DNA of 64,000 nt from the NCBI GenBank assembly GCA_051294375.1, contig JBJCIZ010000408.1, positions 24,148 to 88,147 of the forward strand, read 5' to 3'. The position numbers and the translations under genes were made by a program. Shown piece by piece: positions 43,751-56,636 of the stretch (the first letter of the stretch is position 1; each line of letters begins with the position of its first letter). Under the pieces are notes generated by a model. The model was not told the origin of the DNA, made no database searches, and saw only the letters and a program-made list of their open reading frames with translations. Source of the DNA: Paraspadella gotoi. Lineage: Eukaryota > Chaetognatha.

Positions 43751-44982
43751 TAACAAGGTTTTGGGCCTATATTCATTAGTTAGAGCTAATTTTCTACTTT
43801 AGAACGTCGAAAACCGCAGCCCTCTATCTTTTCTGAAACGGAGATATAGAGGTTACCAATAAATTTCTTTGAAAAATTCCTGGCGCCAAACTGATTGTCG
43901 GAGGTCATTCATTTTTTGGTTACAATATCCTCTCCTGAATATCTTGGTCCCATGCATCCCTTTTTTTAAAATTCTACATCTTCATAGAAAAAAGTACAAA
44001 AGATTGAAATGACCAAATCTTGTGAACGCAAAAAAATATAAAAAAAAATTTTTTCGCCAAAAGCGATGCTAAGGACCTGGGAAATCGCCTAAATTATCTA
44101 ATGAACAAGTCGCGCTATTTTTATCTTTCTTTGTTTTTTTTTATCTGAATTTTTTTCTTTCAAAAACTTTTTATTTGATTTTCGAAAACTTTTTCACAGT
44201 AAGGATATTTTTTTTCTTTGAATTTCAAGAAGGTTTTATTTTTTTTCTACTGCACTAAACAGAAAGCATAATGAAAGCGATCGCTACGCCATGGTACTCA
44301 GAAACAACAAAGAAAGTTGCGTAAAATCAATTGTACTCTTAATCCTACTTTTCGTCAAGAAAGTTTTAATTTTGATAAAATGAATTGGCGAAAGCAAGCG
44401 TTTGGAGAATAATAACAAAACATGCAATGAGGAAAGTGAATCAACCACCAGTCAAGGTAGAGTAACAAACAAACAGATAATAAATAAGACCATGTAAAAA
44501 TCGCCTTTGTAATTGTAATCATCGAAGCCCTCTTGCCGTATGATGATCAGCGAATCAATATCTCTCTCTCGCTCTATCTCTCTCTCTCTGAGTGGCTATG
44601 ATCACAGGATTGGATTCAAAAACGACGATAATTTGAACGATAAATTAATTGTTCGTTTTGGTTATAGTTAAGGTTAGTATTAGGGATACGATATTGAGAG
44701 CGCTCGACCCAGGATCGGGATCGACGGAAAGACGACGATATTTGAACGATGGCGGAAGCTAATGCGACAATGAGAGCGACAATTAAAGCAGCAAAGAGAC
44801 GAGTTTGTGCGTCTGTTTGAGTCCGCTGCTTCAGGAGCGCAGCAAGGGGGCTTCGATGAAAAAAAATTCGCTTTAGCGATTTACTTTACCTTGAATTTTG
44901 GTATTTTTTTTTCTGTCATTTTTTTCCATCATTTTTTTCTCTTACTAGGAGCTTTTTATTCATTTTTTATTAACAGCAAGTT

Positions 44983-45800
44983 GAAAAAGTATGCAATTTG
45001 AAAAAAGTATGCAAGTTGAAAAAATTATGCAAGTTAAAGAAATTATGCAAGTTGAAAAAATTATGCAAGTTAAAAATTATGCAAGTTGAAAAAATTATGA
45101 ATCTAAAAATGATTCAAGTAAAAATATAAGTTGAAAAATATGCAAGTTAAAAAATGCAAGTTGAAAAAATTTGCAAGTTGAAAAAATTATGCAAGTTGAA
45201 AAAATTATGCAAGTTGAAAAAATTATGCAAGTTGAAAAATTAGTGCAAGTTGAAAAAATTATGCAATTTGAAAAAATTATGCAAGTTGAAAAAATTATGC
45301 AAGTTGAAAAAATTATGCAAGTTGAAAAAATTATGCAAGTTGAAAAAATTATGCAAGTTGAAAAAATTATGCAAGTTGAAAAATATGCAAGTTGAAAATT
45401 AATGCAAGTAAAAATTATGCAAGTTGAAAAAATTATGCAAGTTGAAAAATTATGCAAGTTGAAAAAATTATGCAAGTTGAAAAATATATAGCAAAAAATT
45501 AAGTTAAAAAATATGCAAGTTAAAAAATTATGAAAGTTAAAAAATACAAGTTAAAAAATGACAATAAAAAAATGATGCAAGTTAAAAAAATGATGCAAGT
45601 TGAAAAAAATCAAGTAAAAAAATATGCAAGTTAGAAAAATGATGCAAGTTAAAAAAATGATGAAGTTGAAAAAAATACAAGTAAAAAATATGCAAGTTAA
45701 AAAATAAAGTAGAAAAAATGATGCAAGTTAAGAAAAATGAAAAAATAAAAAAATAATGAAGTTAATACAAATTAAAGATATAAGTAAAAATATTGATGCA
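44983..45800 (+). repeat. 18-bp minisatellite array
   Basis: ATGCAAGTTGAAAAAATT in tandem. The block 45,171-45,395 is the most regular in the window, with about twelve near-perfect units that stay open as MQVEKI repeats. The right end drifts to ATGCAAGTTAAAAAAATG. Confidence 0.92.
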
Positions 45801-45978
45801 AATTAAAAAAATTATTATTAGTGCTACAGTAACTGTTTAATTTAAGCCCTTGAAAGCGATTTACATGTTGGTGCGCAGCCACTGGTTAATTATTTGATCA
45901 CATCTTGCATTTTTGGCAACTGAAAATGATAATGCGTTGACGACAATGATAACACGCGTTACTGAATGAATTAATTAA

Positions 45979-46287
45979 TTGATTGAATTGATTGATTTAG
46001 GCAGATACGGCTATAAAAAGTTCCGAGTTTTCACCTCCATCTCCGCCTCTCAAAAAAGGGTTCGTCAACGAGAGACCAAACATCAGATTTTCTTTAATTT
46101 GAATGAAATGAAAAGAAATGAAACAGAAGCAAAATTCTTTTTATTTTTTCTCAGACAAGCTCAAATTTTAATCTTCCTCATGAATACATGGAAGCACAGT
46201 CAAATTAAGTCTACTACCATGGATCTATCAATATTATCCGAGGTAAATTTCAATTTGGCAAACGGGATTGATATATATATATTGTAG
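45979..46287 (+). other. Repeat-unit ORF (about 100 codons), copy 2
   Basis: It overlaps the TATA box CTATAAAAAG (46,011-46,020). The peptide contains KHQIFFNLNEMKRNETEAK and ends DLSILSEVNFNLANGIDIYI L, a tail shared almost exactly with the ORF at 49,203-49,505. Frame retention in two of three copies is notable in DNA so rich in indels, but the start is inside the TATA box, so if translated it must begin further in. No domain recognised. Confidence 0.3.
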
Positions 46288-48094
46288 CAGTTAGTATTAT
46301 TTATATATATATATATATAATTCATTTAATCCAAATCTTTAGAGATTGGTAAGTTTTGATTTTTCAACTAATTTTATTATTTCGCATGACGGGCAAAGCC
46401 CGTCTTGGAGAGATAAAGTGAAGGCCAGGCTCTTCTTGTGACGTTGTGTCGTCGTCGTCGTCACGCTTTTTTTGCAATCGTTAATTAAATTTTGAATTAT
46501 ATTATTATATTAATTATTATTTAATTACCGATAATTATATAATTCTAAGTTAATTATTAATTAATTAGGCAATTAATTAATTAATTTAATCTCAAATGTT
46601 TGTTTTTAGGTCTTTTCATCACTAACATGACAAAAGCAATGACGACGATGAGAATAATGCCGATAAGATTGACTTGATTGATTGACTGATTAATTAATTA
46701 TTAATTTTGATAATTATTAACTGATTAATTATTATTTATTAATACATCCTGCATTTACATTTAATATAAAAGCGACGCAAGTTTGAGCAAACAGATGTCG
46801 ATCTGCCTACGATAATTTAATTAAGTTAAATATTAATTAATCATTAATGTTAAGTTAATTTAATTAATCATTACATTAATGTAATAATTAATTTTAAATT
46901 GTATTATTCAACTTATCATCATCGGAGTCCTTAAATTTGGGTTAGGACAGTTATTAAATATGTTTTGGTTGCATTTTATCGAAACAAACAAATATCCTTA
47001 TTTTATTTGTATGTTTCCCTTGTCTCTCTCCACTCTCACTCTCTCTGCCTCTCTCTCTCTGCTTTTTTATGCAATTGGCGCGATCATTTAATGCTTTAGA
47101 TTTTTTTAAGCTTGCATCAATTTTTTCACATTTCTAATGAACAAGTCGCGCTATTTTTATCTTTCTTTGTTTTTTTTATCTGAATTTTTTTCATTTCAAA
47201 AACTTTTTATTTGATTTTCGAAAACTTTTTCACAGTAAGGATATTTTTTTTCTTTGAATTTCAAGAAGGTTTTTATTTTTTGTTCTACTGCACTAAACAA
47301 GAAAGCATAATGAAAGCGATCGGCTACGCCATGGATACTCAGAAACAACAAAGGAAAGTTGTCGTAAAAATCAATTGTACCATCTTAATCCTACTTTTCG
47401 TCAAGAAAAGTTTTAAATTTTGATAAAAAAAAAATGAATTGGCGAAAGCAAGCGTTTGGAGAATAATAACAAAACATGCAATGAGGAAAGTGAATCAACC
47501 ACCAGTCAAGGTAGATAACAAACAAACAGATAATAAATAAGACCATGTAAAAAATCGCCTTTGTAATTGTAATCATCGAAGCCCTCTTGCCGTATGACTG
47601 ATCAGCGAATCAATATCTCTCTCTCGCTCTATCTCTCTCTCTGAGATCCGGATTGACAAAAACGACGATAATTTGAAGATAAATTAATTGTTTACAGTTT
47701 TGGTTATAGTTAAGGTTAGATTAGGGGATAGATATTTAGGTTAAGGACTTGCGTGGTTTTTCCAAAGCTATTTTGCAAAAAAAAATTCCTGCTTTCTGGG
47801 TGACTCAGCAAGAGAAAGAATTAAGCCTCCGACAGGATCGGGATCGACGGAAACGACGACGATAATTTGAACGATGGCGGAAGCTAATGCGACAATAGAG
47901 CGACAATTGAAGCAGCAAAAGAGACGAGTTTTGTGCGTCTGTTTGAGTCCGCTGCTTCAGGAGCCGCAGCAAGGGGGCTTCGATGAAAAAAAAAATCGCT
48001 TTAGCGATTTACTTTACTTGAATTTTGGTCATTTTTTTTCTGTCATTTTTTTCATCATTTTTCTTCTCTTACTAGGAGCTTTTTATTATTAACA

Positions 48095-49030
48095 GCAAGT
48101 TGAAAAAGTATGCAAGTTGAAAAAATTATTGAAAGTTGAAAAAATTATGCAAGTTGAAAAAATTATGCAAGTTGAAAAATTATGAGTGAAAAAATTATGC
48201 AAGTTGAAAAAATATGCAAGTTGAAAATATGCAAGTTGAAAAATATGCAGTTGAAAAAATATAGAAGTTGAAAAAATATGCAAGTTGAAAAAATAAGTTG
48301 AAAAAATATAGAGTTGAAAAAATATGCAAGTTGAAAAAATATGCAAGTTGAAAAAAAATAGAAAAAATTGCAAGTTAAAAAATGATGCAAGTTTAAAAAA
48401 TGATGCAAGTTTAAAAATGATGCAAGTTAAAAAATATGCAAGTTGAAAAAATTATGCGATTGAAAAAATTATTAAGTTGAAAAAATTATGCAAGTTGAAA
48501 AAATTATGCAAGTTGAAAAATATATAAGTAAAAAAAATTGCAAAGTTTAAAAAATGATGCAAAGTTTAAAAAATGATGCAAGTTTAAAAAAATGATGCAA
48601 GTTTAAAAAATTATGCAAGTTAAAATTATGCAAGTTGAAAAAAATTATGCAAGTTGAAAAATTATGCAAGTTGAAAAAAATTATGCAAGTTGAAAAAATA
48701 AATTATGCAAGTTGAAAAAATTATGCAAGTTTGAAAAAAATTATGCAAGTTGAAAAAATGATATAAGGTAAAAAAAAATTGCAAGTTTAAAAATGATGCA
48801 AGTTTAAAAAATGATTGCAAGTTAAAAAATGATGCAAGTTGAAAAAAATTATCAGATTTGAAAAATTATACGATGAGTCTGAAAAAAAATAATGCAAGTT
48901 AAAAAGATGACGCAAGTAGAAAAAATGATGCAAGTTAAGAAAATGAAAAAATAAAAAAATAATGAAGTTAAAAAATAATACAAATTAAAAAAAAGATATA
49001 AGTAAAAATATTGATGCAAATTAAAAAAAT
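48095..49030 (+). repeat. 18-bp minisatellite array
   Basis: Third large array of ATGCAAGTTGAAAAAATT, with an alternating variant ATGCAAGTTTAAAAAATG in blocks (48,375-48,425, 48,550-48,620, 48,785-48,840). Block-wise alternation suggests higher-order duplication inside the array. Confidence 0.9.
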
Positions 49031-49202
49031 TATTATTAGTGCTACAGTAACTGTTTAATTTAAGCCCTTGAAAGCGATTTACATGTGGTGGCGCAGCCAC
49101 TGGTTAATTATTTGATCACATCTTGCATTTTTGGCAATGAAAATGATAATGGCGTTGACGACAATGATAACAGCGTTACTGAATGATTAATTAATTGATT
49201 GA

Positions 49203-49505
49203 TTGATTGATTTAGGCAGATACGGCTATAAAAAGATTCCGAGTTTTCACCTCCATCTCCGCCTCTCAAAAAAGGGTTCCGTCAACGAGGACACCAAACA
49301 TCAGATTTCTTTTAATTTGAATGAAATGAAAAGAAATGAAACAGAAGCAAATTCTTTTTATTTTTTTCTCAGACAAGCTCGAAATTTTAATCTCCTCATG
49401 AAATCATGGAAGCACAGTCAAATTAAGTCTACTACCATAGATCTATCAATATTATCCGAGGTAAATTTCAATTTGGCAAACGGGATTGATATATATATAT
49501 TGTAG
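49203..49505 (+). other. Repeat-unit ORF (about 100 codons), copy 3
   Basis: Overlaps TATAAAAAG at 49,227-49,235. It shares NLNEMKRNETEA and SILSEVNFNLANGIDIYIL with the copy at 45,979. (TA)n follows the stop. Unknown function; may be non-coding transcript sequence. Confidence 0.3.
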
Positions 49506-50070
49506 CAGTAGTATTATTTTATATATATATATATATTCATTTAATCCAAATCTTTAGAGATTGGGTAAGTTTTGATTTTTCAACTAATTTTATTATCTCG
49601 CATGACTGGGCAAAGCCCGTCTTGGAGAGATAAAGTGAAGGCCAGGCTTCTTTGTGACGTTGTAGTCGTCGTCGTCGTCACGCTTTTTTGCAATCGTTAA
49701 TTAATTTGAATTATTTATTTATTAATTCATTATTTAATTACCGATAATTATATAATTCAAGTTAATTAATTAATTAATTAGGCAATTAATTAATTAATTT
49801 AATCTCAAATGTTTGTTTTTAGGTCTTTTCATCACTAACCATGACAAAAGCAATGACGACGATGAGAATAATGCCGATAAAGATTGACTTGATTGATTGA
49901 CTGATTAATTAATTATTAATTTTTTGATTAATTGATTAACTGATTAATTATTTGATTTATTAATACATCCTGCATTTACATTTAATATAAAAGGAAAAAG
50001 AAGCATAATCAATTAGTGAAACAGGTTTTTTTTTCCATTTAAACTCATTTCCACTCTACCGATTCCATCG

Positions 50071-50320
50071 AAACTAGTCACGTGGAATAATGGATCTTGG
50101 AGAAGGAAGAGAACATTTTTTAAGTCACGTGAGTCATAGATGGCTCATTTTGAAGCGAATGGTCATTGATGGTCATATCTTAAAGTCACGTGGATAATGG
50201 ATCTTGGAGAAGGAAGAGAACATTCGTTAAGTCACGTCAGTCATAGGAGGTCATTTTGAAAGTCGAATGGCACTTGATGATCACGTGGATCTTGGAGAAG
50301 GAAGAGAAGTTCTTCAAATT
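50071..50320 (+). repeat. Tandem repeat with CACGTG boxes
   Basis: Roughly three copies of an 85-110-base unit containing GGATCTTGGAGAAGGAAGAG. CACGTG occurs at 50,079, 50,126, 50,187 and 50,282, plus CACGTC at 50,233. CACGTG is the canonical E-box for bHLH proteins; a regulatory role is inference. Confidence 0.7.
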
Positions 50321-50372
50321 GGCGTGGAAGTCACGAGGTTAATGTGTGATCAGATACGGGTGGAGTAGAGGT

Positions 50373-50673
50373 TGGTCGAGATAAAAATGGCGAACAAAAT
50401 GAGATGAATCGATTTATTGAAATCAAGAAAAGCGAATGAATTCGAATTGGCTAATTGTACAAAGTGGCATTCATTTTTATATGGCGAGAGAGAAAAATTT
50501 GGTTTACATTTGTAAAGTAAACAATTCTAAAAATACTTCCAAATAAAGGTAACGTTTTGCGACCGGCGTAGAACAGAGGGAGCAAAAATATTCTTAGCGG
50601 GCATTGGAATTTTAAAGAATTCGGCCGGCTATTTTATTTACTTTCTTACTAATAATAATAATCAGGATCTCCA
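50373..50673 (+). repeat. 300-bp direct repeat, left copy (LTR-like)
   Basis: Starts TGGTCGAGATAAAAATG and ends ATCAGGATCTCCA, i.e. TG..CA as in LTRs. Almost identical in order and length to 51,511-51,812. Contains a GGCATTCATTTTTATATGGC segment (a TATA-like box inside the repeat). Confidence 0.7.
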
Positions 50674-51510
50674 CTCGGCCACGCACCAAAGAAAGCAAAT
50701 AAATGAGTATCAAATTAAAGCAAATAAAATTAAATTAAAAAAATGGCCATGTTTATAAAATAAAAGTACAAATCACAAGTAACTTCTTTTTTGGCCAGTA
50801 AACTAAATAATGCGAAAAAATACCAAAATGAAATTTTAATAATAATTTAGCAAATATAAGGGTAGCGTTGGTAAATCACACATGAAAATTCAAATTACGA
50901 AGTTCTGAATTTTATGAATCACGAAAGACATCCAGTTTTGTGCCATGAAGTTGATAGCACCCATAGAAACACAGTGAACAGCACAAAACGATGAGCACAC
51001 ATTTAGACTTTGAAAAGAGTGATGACGTAGCACGTGACGCAGATCCTCTGTGGCGATAGGAGGCTAACCAGGCTTATTTCTCCAGTACACGTATAGTGAC
51101 TACTGGTGGCATGTTGCCGCAACAACGCAAACATGATCCACTGGATCTCAATCATCTCCCCTCTCATCGCCGATCTACATGGCATTATTGCGTCCAAACT
51201 TGCTCATAGAACGTGACGCTGATGACCCAATAGATGACAACTATTTCATACGCAAAAATTTGATGTCGTTTTCAGTTGCAGAGACTTTAACGAAGCAGTG
51301 AGAAACGTTAGTCCAAATTTCGCATATCACTCAGTGACACAAAAAAAACAACCCATTTTAAGTGTCGTTTGCCGATGACGTTTTTCTCATTTCATTCAAA
51401 AAGTCCCAATGCCAAAAGATTCATCTTTTGCCATTTCTCAGACGCATCTTCTTTGTAGGATGTAATCCCACCAATTAGGTGGGACCCAAGCTGCCAATCA
51501 AGTGGAGGTG
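50674..51510. mobile_element. Internal region of possible mini LTR element
   Basis: 837 bases between the two direct repeats. It ends with AAGTGGAGG directly before the right copy, a weak polypurine tract. No gag, protease, polymerase or integrase motifs. No clear primer-binding site or target-site duplication was found, so a plain local duplication is also possible. A hairpin CCACCAATTAGGTGG lies at about 51,471-51,486. Confidence 0.4.
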
Positions 51511-51812
51511 GTCGAGATAAAAATGAGACGAACAAATGAGATGAATCGATTTATTGAAATCAGAAAAAGACGAATGGAATCGAATTGGCTAATTGTACAA
51601 AGTGGCATTCATTTTTATATGGCGAGAGAGAGAAAAATTTGGTTTACATTTGTAAAGTAAAAATTCTAAAAATACTTCCAAATAAGGTAACGTTTTGCGA
51701 ACCGGCGTTTGACAGAGGGAGCAAAATATTTCTTAGCGGGCATTGGATATTTTTTAAAGAATTCGGCGGCTATTAATTTACTTTCATATTAATAATAATA
51801 ATCAGGACTCCA
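51511..51812 (+). repeat. 300-bp direct repeat, right copy (LTR-like)
   Basis: Right partner of 50,373-50,673; small indels only. It begins TGGTCGAGAT and ends CAGGACTCCA. Confidence 0.7.
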
Positions 51813-53240
51813 ACTGTGGATGTGATGAAAAGATTGAGCGATGGAACAATGTTTTTTTGCTGCCTTGTTATATGTTAATAAAAATAATTAAGCCCTTTTT
51901 CAAAAAAAGATTTCAATAAAGTATCATTAATTGAATTTTTTTTATAGTAATATCTTATAAAATCATAAAATTTCAAAATCATATTTCTTTTAATTTTAAG
52001 AACAGTTTTGGATTCGCCGGAAAAAACTGAAAAACTTTTGTAAAATATGTTCTACATGATATTTTTAGGTTAAAGCTGCAAAAAAATTACAAAACGTTTC
52101 ATCATATAATAGTTTTTACTACAAAGTGTAAAAAGTGGAGAATTTGATCATTTTTTTTCCATTTTTGAGCTGGAAGACATTAAAATTTCTAATAACATAT
52201 TTTATATTTTTGATCTAACTTTTATAAAGAATCGAATCTTTATAAAAATTTAAAAAAAATTATTTTGAAAATTTATGATTTTATAAGAATATTACTATAA
52301 ATATATTGTAATTATGATACTGTTCCTCATAACCAATATAAGCAAAATATTTTTTTGTACTCCTTAATCATACTATCTCACTCTAATATCCTTGTTTGAT
52401 CACTCAAATAAAATTTATGTTCCCCATGCTCCACTCTAGTGATCAGTCCTTTGAGATTGACTTGGAGGGATAAAAGGTGAAAGAAATATCGATCACTCGC
52501 AAAAAAAAATGGAAGGAGCTATTTTTTTCTCCACGTGCAATGAATAGTGTAGAATTATAGTTTGGCACTAAAATCAATCAAACTTGAAATGCAAAATCAA
52601 ATGGAGGTTAAAAATTTTAAAAGAAGAAATAAAGATATAACGAAAAGAACTTATAGGAAGACACAAAGTTCGTCTGATGGAAATTCAAAAAATGGAAAAT
52701 GAAAAATGAACTTTGGAAGAAGATTGGTGAGTACAGGAAATAAAAGTAAAATTTAATAGACTACGTGAAAATAATAGTTAAATGCTCTCAAAAGATGATT
52801 TGCTATGGATGTTTGTTCGTTCTTGTGTTTGTAATATTCTTTTTCGTAGATAATGCAAATGTTGCCCTTGAAAATTTAGGAGCTTTAAATAAACTCTTAC
52901 AAGATGTAAGGGAAAAGAATTAATTTCACAATATAATTTCACAGGAATGCGTTTTTGGCACAAGATAATGCATTTAATGAAGCTTCAAAGTAAATCCGTT
53001 AACAGGAGAGATGGAGAAGGAATCACCAAGAAGTTTTAATAAAGATATGTGAGAACTATTTTGAATGAAATTCGTGCTGTTTGATTTTTGACACTATGTC
53101 GCGGTGCACAGTTCGTGGAAAAGTTTATTCACGCTATTCTCATGCAAATTTTTTACCTTGTGACCAAAATTTTTGCTCTGTCTGATTACTAAATATGCTT
53201 ATATTTCGAACGAACATAGGCTCTCTGGGAAGATGGGTAT
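51813..53240. other. AT-rich DNA without supported gene
   Basis: No ORF above background and no domain. 52,220-52,330 resembles 690-800. A 61-codon minus ORF at 52,778-52,963 has no feature. Confidence 0.45.
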
Positions 53241-53249
53241 CTAGCTAAG

Positions 53250-53424
53250 TAGGTACTAACTAGTCTCTCATCAGGGAAAAGAGGTAAGAAGTGGTAATGT
53301 ATGTAATGGTAATAGAAAACAGATATAACAAAGGTATCAAGGAGTACATAAAGGTCTCTCCCCAAGGTTTAAACCTTCCCGCAGATTAAGTTTCCCTGCT
53401 CTACCGACTAACTGGCTAACCGGC
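53250..53424 (-). mobile_element. tRNA-Lys-derived SINE
   Basis: The minus strand starts GCCGGTTAGCCAGTTAGTCG and continues GTAGAGCAGGGAAACTTAAT, a clear tRNA-Lys-like head, with the B box GGTTTAAACC 44 bases after the A box. Arms are imperfect, so not a working tRNA gene. The body continues to about 53,250 with short GTAATG repeats. Confidence 0.65.
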
Positions 53425-54235
53425 AAACCTCCCAACCCCCTAATTTTTTTCTTCCATCTTTCCTAATCTTAATTTTTTCATACTTAATGTTTTTCTTATC
53501 TTCCTCGGCGCCGCAATTAAAATAAAATTTCAACTCTCCCTCAATCATTTCACAAAAAAATTTCCCTGCATTGCAGCCAAAACACGTTAAAAAAAATTGT
53601 TTCTTCAAACTCAACGCCAAAGGAAAAAATACGAATAAGAACCACGCTCATCTCACACAAACAAGTAAGATCACTAATTCGCCTTTTTATTTTTAGCTAA
53701 TCCGGGGACATTTAGTGTTGTACTGTAACACAATAAAATTGTAATATTTCTCCCCTTTTGCAAGATTAATCCGGACATTAATGTAATTTTTTTTCTCTCA
53801 GTATTTTTTCCTTACTATTTTACTATCTCACCTCACTAAAATTCAATTTTGATAGTTTCGATTTTATTTCTATTTTTGCTTCACTGTTAATTTTAACTTT
53901 ACATCTGCCTCACTGTCTACCCGCACATTATTTCAACTTTAATTTTATCCGTTTCTTGTATTCTTACTAATTCCATTACTCAAACTCAATTATTCGCTTT
54001 AATTTCACTATTTCACTCAACTATTTCCATTTCATACGTTTGTGTATTTTTACAACCCCATGCTTTTCTATAATTCACTATTTCAACTCTCCCCATTACT
54101 AGTTTTAACTCACCATTTCCGACTTACTGATTCACGATTGCATGATTTTCATTGATTCACAAGTTTTTTCACTCACTTTTCGAATTTTTGTTTACTATTT
54201 CAACGCACAATTTCTATCTTATACTCTAAGAAAAT
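53425..54235. other. Pyrimidine-rich spacer
   Basis: Repeated TATTTCACT/CTATTTCAACT-like words on the plus strand from 53,800 to 54,230, a loose degenerate repeat. No gene. Confidence 0.45.
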
Positions 54236-54960
54236 ACATCCCTCTCTCTTTACTTACCCTATCATCCTTCACCACCTCTTTGCTACCTCCCCCTCTCTCT
54301 CATCGATAGTTCGGATCACGCAATTCTTTTACTAACCCTCCCCTCCTTGACCCGTGAGCGATCTCTTGATCTCAGCATCTCTTTCTCTTTCTTCTTCCGG
54401 ATCCTCTTCTTTCTCTCATTTACTCCAAGCCTTTTTTCCTCAGTCCATTCTCACTCAGAGAGAACAGATCTGCGCAGAGAGGGAATGTCCATGTCTGACT
54501 CAAACGCGACTCTCTCCACCGCCTCTGCCCCTCACTGGGCCCCTCACTGTGCCTCACCCTCTCTCTCCCATTTTTTCGACTTCCAAACCCAAAAAAAAAG
54601 TCGTTGACCTCTCCCTTCTCATTCTCTCTCTGGACTTTGTCGTCACGTGATCAGGCATCGCTCCTCTCGCCTTCTTGAATGTTTCGTCCTCTCTCCTCTC
54701 TCTCTCTCTCTCTCTTTTTCTTTTTTTCTCTCTCTCCACGGTCAAAATCTCTCTCTTGCTTTTTGCTGATACACTTCACGTCGTACGCGACTTAGGCCAT
54801 CGCGAGAAACAAAAATACCAGAATCTACTGCTGTATCCCTCTGCCCTTGAAAAGTTCTCTGGCCGCTGAGTTTGCGACCCCCCTCTCTCTCTCTCTTCTC
54901 CCTCTCTCTTTCTCTCTCTCTCTCTCCTCTCTCTCTCTTTTTCTCCCTTTTCTTGTTGAA
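54236..54960. repeat. CT-rich low-complexity region
   Basis: Interrupted (CT)n tracts at 54,285-54,300, 54,690-54,740 and 54,880-54,940. Overlapping ORFs on both strands (Ser/Leu-rich on plus, Arg/Glu-rich on minus) follow from composition and are not called. Confidence 0.7.
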
Positions 54961-56630
54961 AATGCCATGATGAATTTCCCTCCTTTGGGCTCTTCTCGTC
55001 TATTGTCAATAGTAAACAATGTCATATTCCAAATACCTGACATTACATCTTCATGGGATAAGTCAGTTTTTTTCAATATTTGATTAGAAAAGACAATGAA
55101 AGTGAAGGGTGAAAATGAAAAATGTTCAGAGAAAAACGCCCATATCTCTTGCAAATCAAAGGCTCGAGAAAAACAGGCGGTTTTATGCACACAATTCAAA
55201 TTCAGTTAGAACCGAGCAAAAGCGAAAGAGTTTCCTTTTTAAGGCCACAAAGAGAAGAAAAAAGAAAAAGCGGAAGAATATATAAGATTGCTATTTTTGA
55301 AATTAATAACTAAATATTACCACATTAAAGTCCTATCAAAGAGCCGAAGTCGACAAGCGAAGCTAGAGTCCTAGAAGGGGTCAGAATCTTGCTGGAAAAA
55401 AGCTTACTTTCTGCCAATGCCTACCAAAATACCCTTAAATAATTCAGTAAAGTAAGTTGACTAGACAAAGAAGAGACGAAGAAAGACGCAAGTCTGGGTG
55501 GGGGAGGCGTGTACCAACGGTCTTTTAGAGTACAACCCTGCCCACAACGCACGGTCCTCTCCTCCTACATCCCTCACGCAATAGCACCCCTCTGACCTCC
55601 ACCCAGTGCCGATAAAGACAAGAGACATCCCTGACCTGTATAGAAAACTCACGAAAAGCCGCCACACGCAGCAAGCACAACCGGCAACTACTCTAACAAC
55701 ACCGGCACTTCCCAAATCCAATTCACAGCCATAAGCCCCTACCGCAGTAGAGAAGTTGCCGAACCGGTTTCACCCTGTAGTCTTTCCATATTACAACTCT
55801 AGAAAAGAACACCTGTACTAATAATAATTCTCTCTCCCGTGAGCGTCAACTCTCAACTCTTTTTGAAATTGCAACATTATACCGTGCGTCTATTCTTAAT
55901 GGAGCACCATGCATTGCCAATTCAGCCATCATTTCACCTCTGCTCCTCCGAATCTGCTTCTGCATCCTTCCATCATTCTCAATCCTTCTTCACCCACCTA
56001 TCGTCGATATCCGCCCCCTCTGCCCTCTCCTCTATACTCCGCGCGTGTCCACCGACTCTTAGATCACGATCAACATGTGAAAGGTAGGCTCTTGAGTGTT
56101 TGCGTCCGTAATAAATTCAATGCAGCACCAATTTAAGATTGATCTACTATGTGACGCCGCACCGCGCCATCATCCCCGAAGGCAGATGTCTTATAACCTT
56201 ATAGGGTAAGGAAAGCTACACACAAGACCGATGAGTGTGTGCCACGAAGAGGATTGGGGGATAATGTTTCCTTCATAATATCATTCCTCTGTCTCTATTT
56301 GATTGTCCCTTGCCTTCTTTCAGTCCCCGGGGGGAGACCACCGCCCACTCCCCCCCAAAAATATTGTGTGGTAAATATTCTCTATATATAACTTTCAGAA
56401 TAGGTCTAAAAAATAAATATACCCAACATGTCAAAGTCAGAAAGTCTCCTCCAAATGATGCTGCCAAGCTTACGCCGCAGTCAGCAACAAATTGAAGGAA
56501 AACGACAAAGAGCCATGGGATCTTGACAAGAAAAATACATGGAAACTAGGGGTGAAAGAAGACTCTCAGTTAGAATCAGGCAGGTGTAGTCTGCAAGCGA
56601 CACTCAACTTTAACCGGCCATCCGAACCTG
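54961..56630. other. Mixed-composition DNA, no supported gene
   Basis: Several 60-85-codon ORFs on both strands (for example 55,461-55,721 minus and 55,839-56,087 plus), none with splice-bounded structure or a recognisable domain. This stretch has fewer repeats than the rest of the window. Confidence 0.4.
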
Positions 56631-56636
56631 CGCGGT

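Larger units (their letters stand above)
43755..47105. repeat. About 3-kb segmental unit, copy 2
   Basis: Same landmark order as the copy at 25,100-28,720, including the CT tract (44,561-44,590), minisatellite, TATA box (46,012), (TA)n and ATTAATTA blocks and a final CT tract (47,022-47,060). Confidence 0.85.
47125..50040. repeat. About 3-kb segmental unit, copy 3
   Basis: Starts directly after copy 2 at AACAAGTCGCGCTATTTTTA, so it lacks the first 0.35 kb of the unit. It has an extra 80-base insertion at about 47,735-47,820 (CTTGCGTGGTTTTTCCAAAG) relative to the other copies. It ends at the TACATCCTGCATTTACA / AAACTCATTTCCACT block. Confidence 0.85.

Noticed and set aside
45171-45395. Open frame of repeated MQVEKI as a protein gene
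   Set aside because: It is an 18-bp minisatellite whose length happens to be a multiple of three; neighbouring units break the frame and the other strand is open too.
54347-54650. Ser-rich ORFs at 54.35-54.65 kb
   Set aside because: Overlapping frames produced by pyrimidine-rich sequence, no conserved motif.
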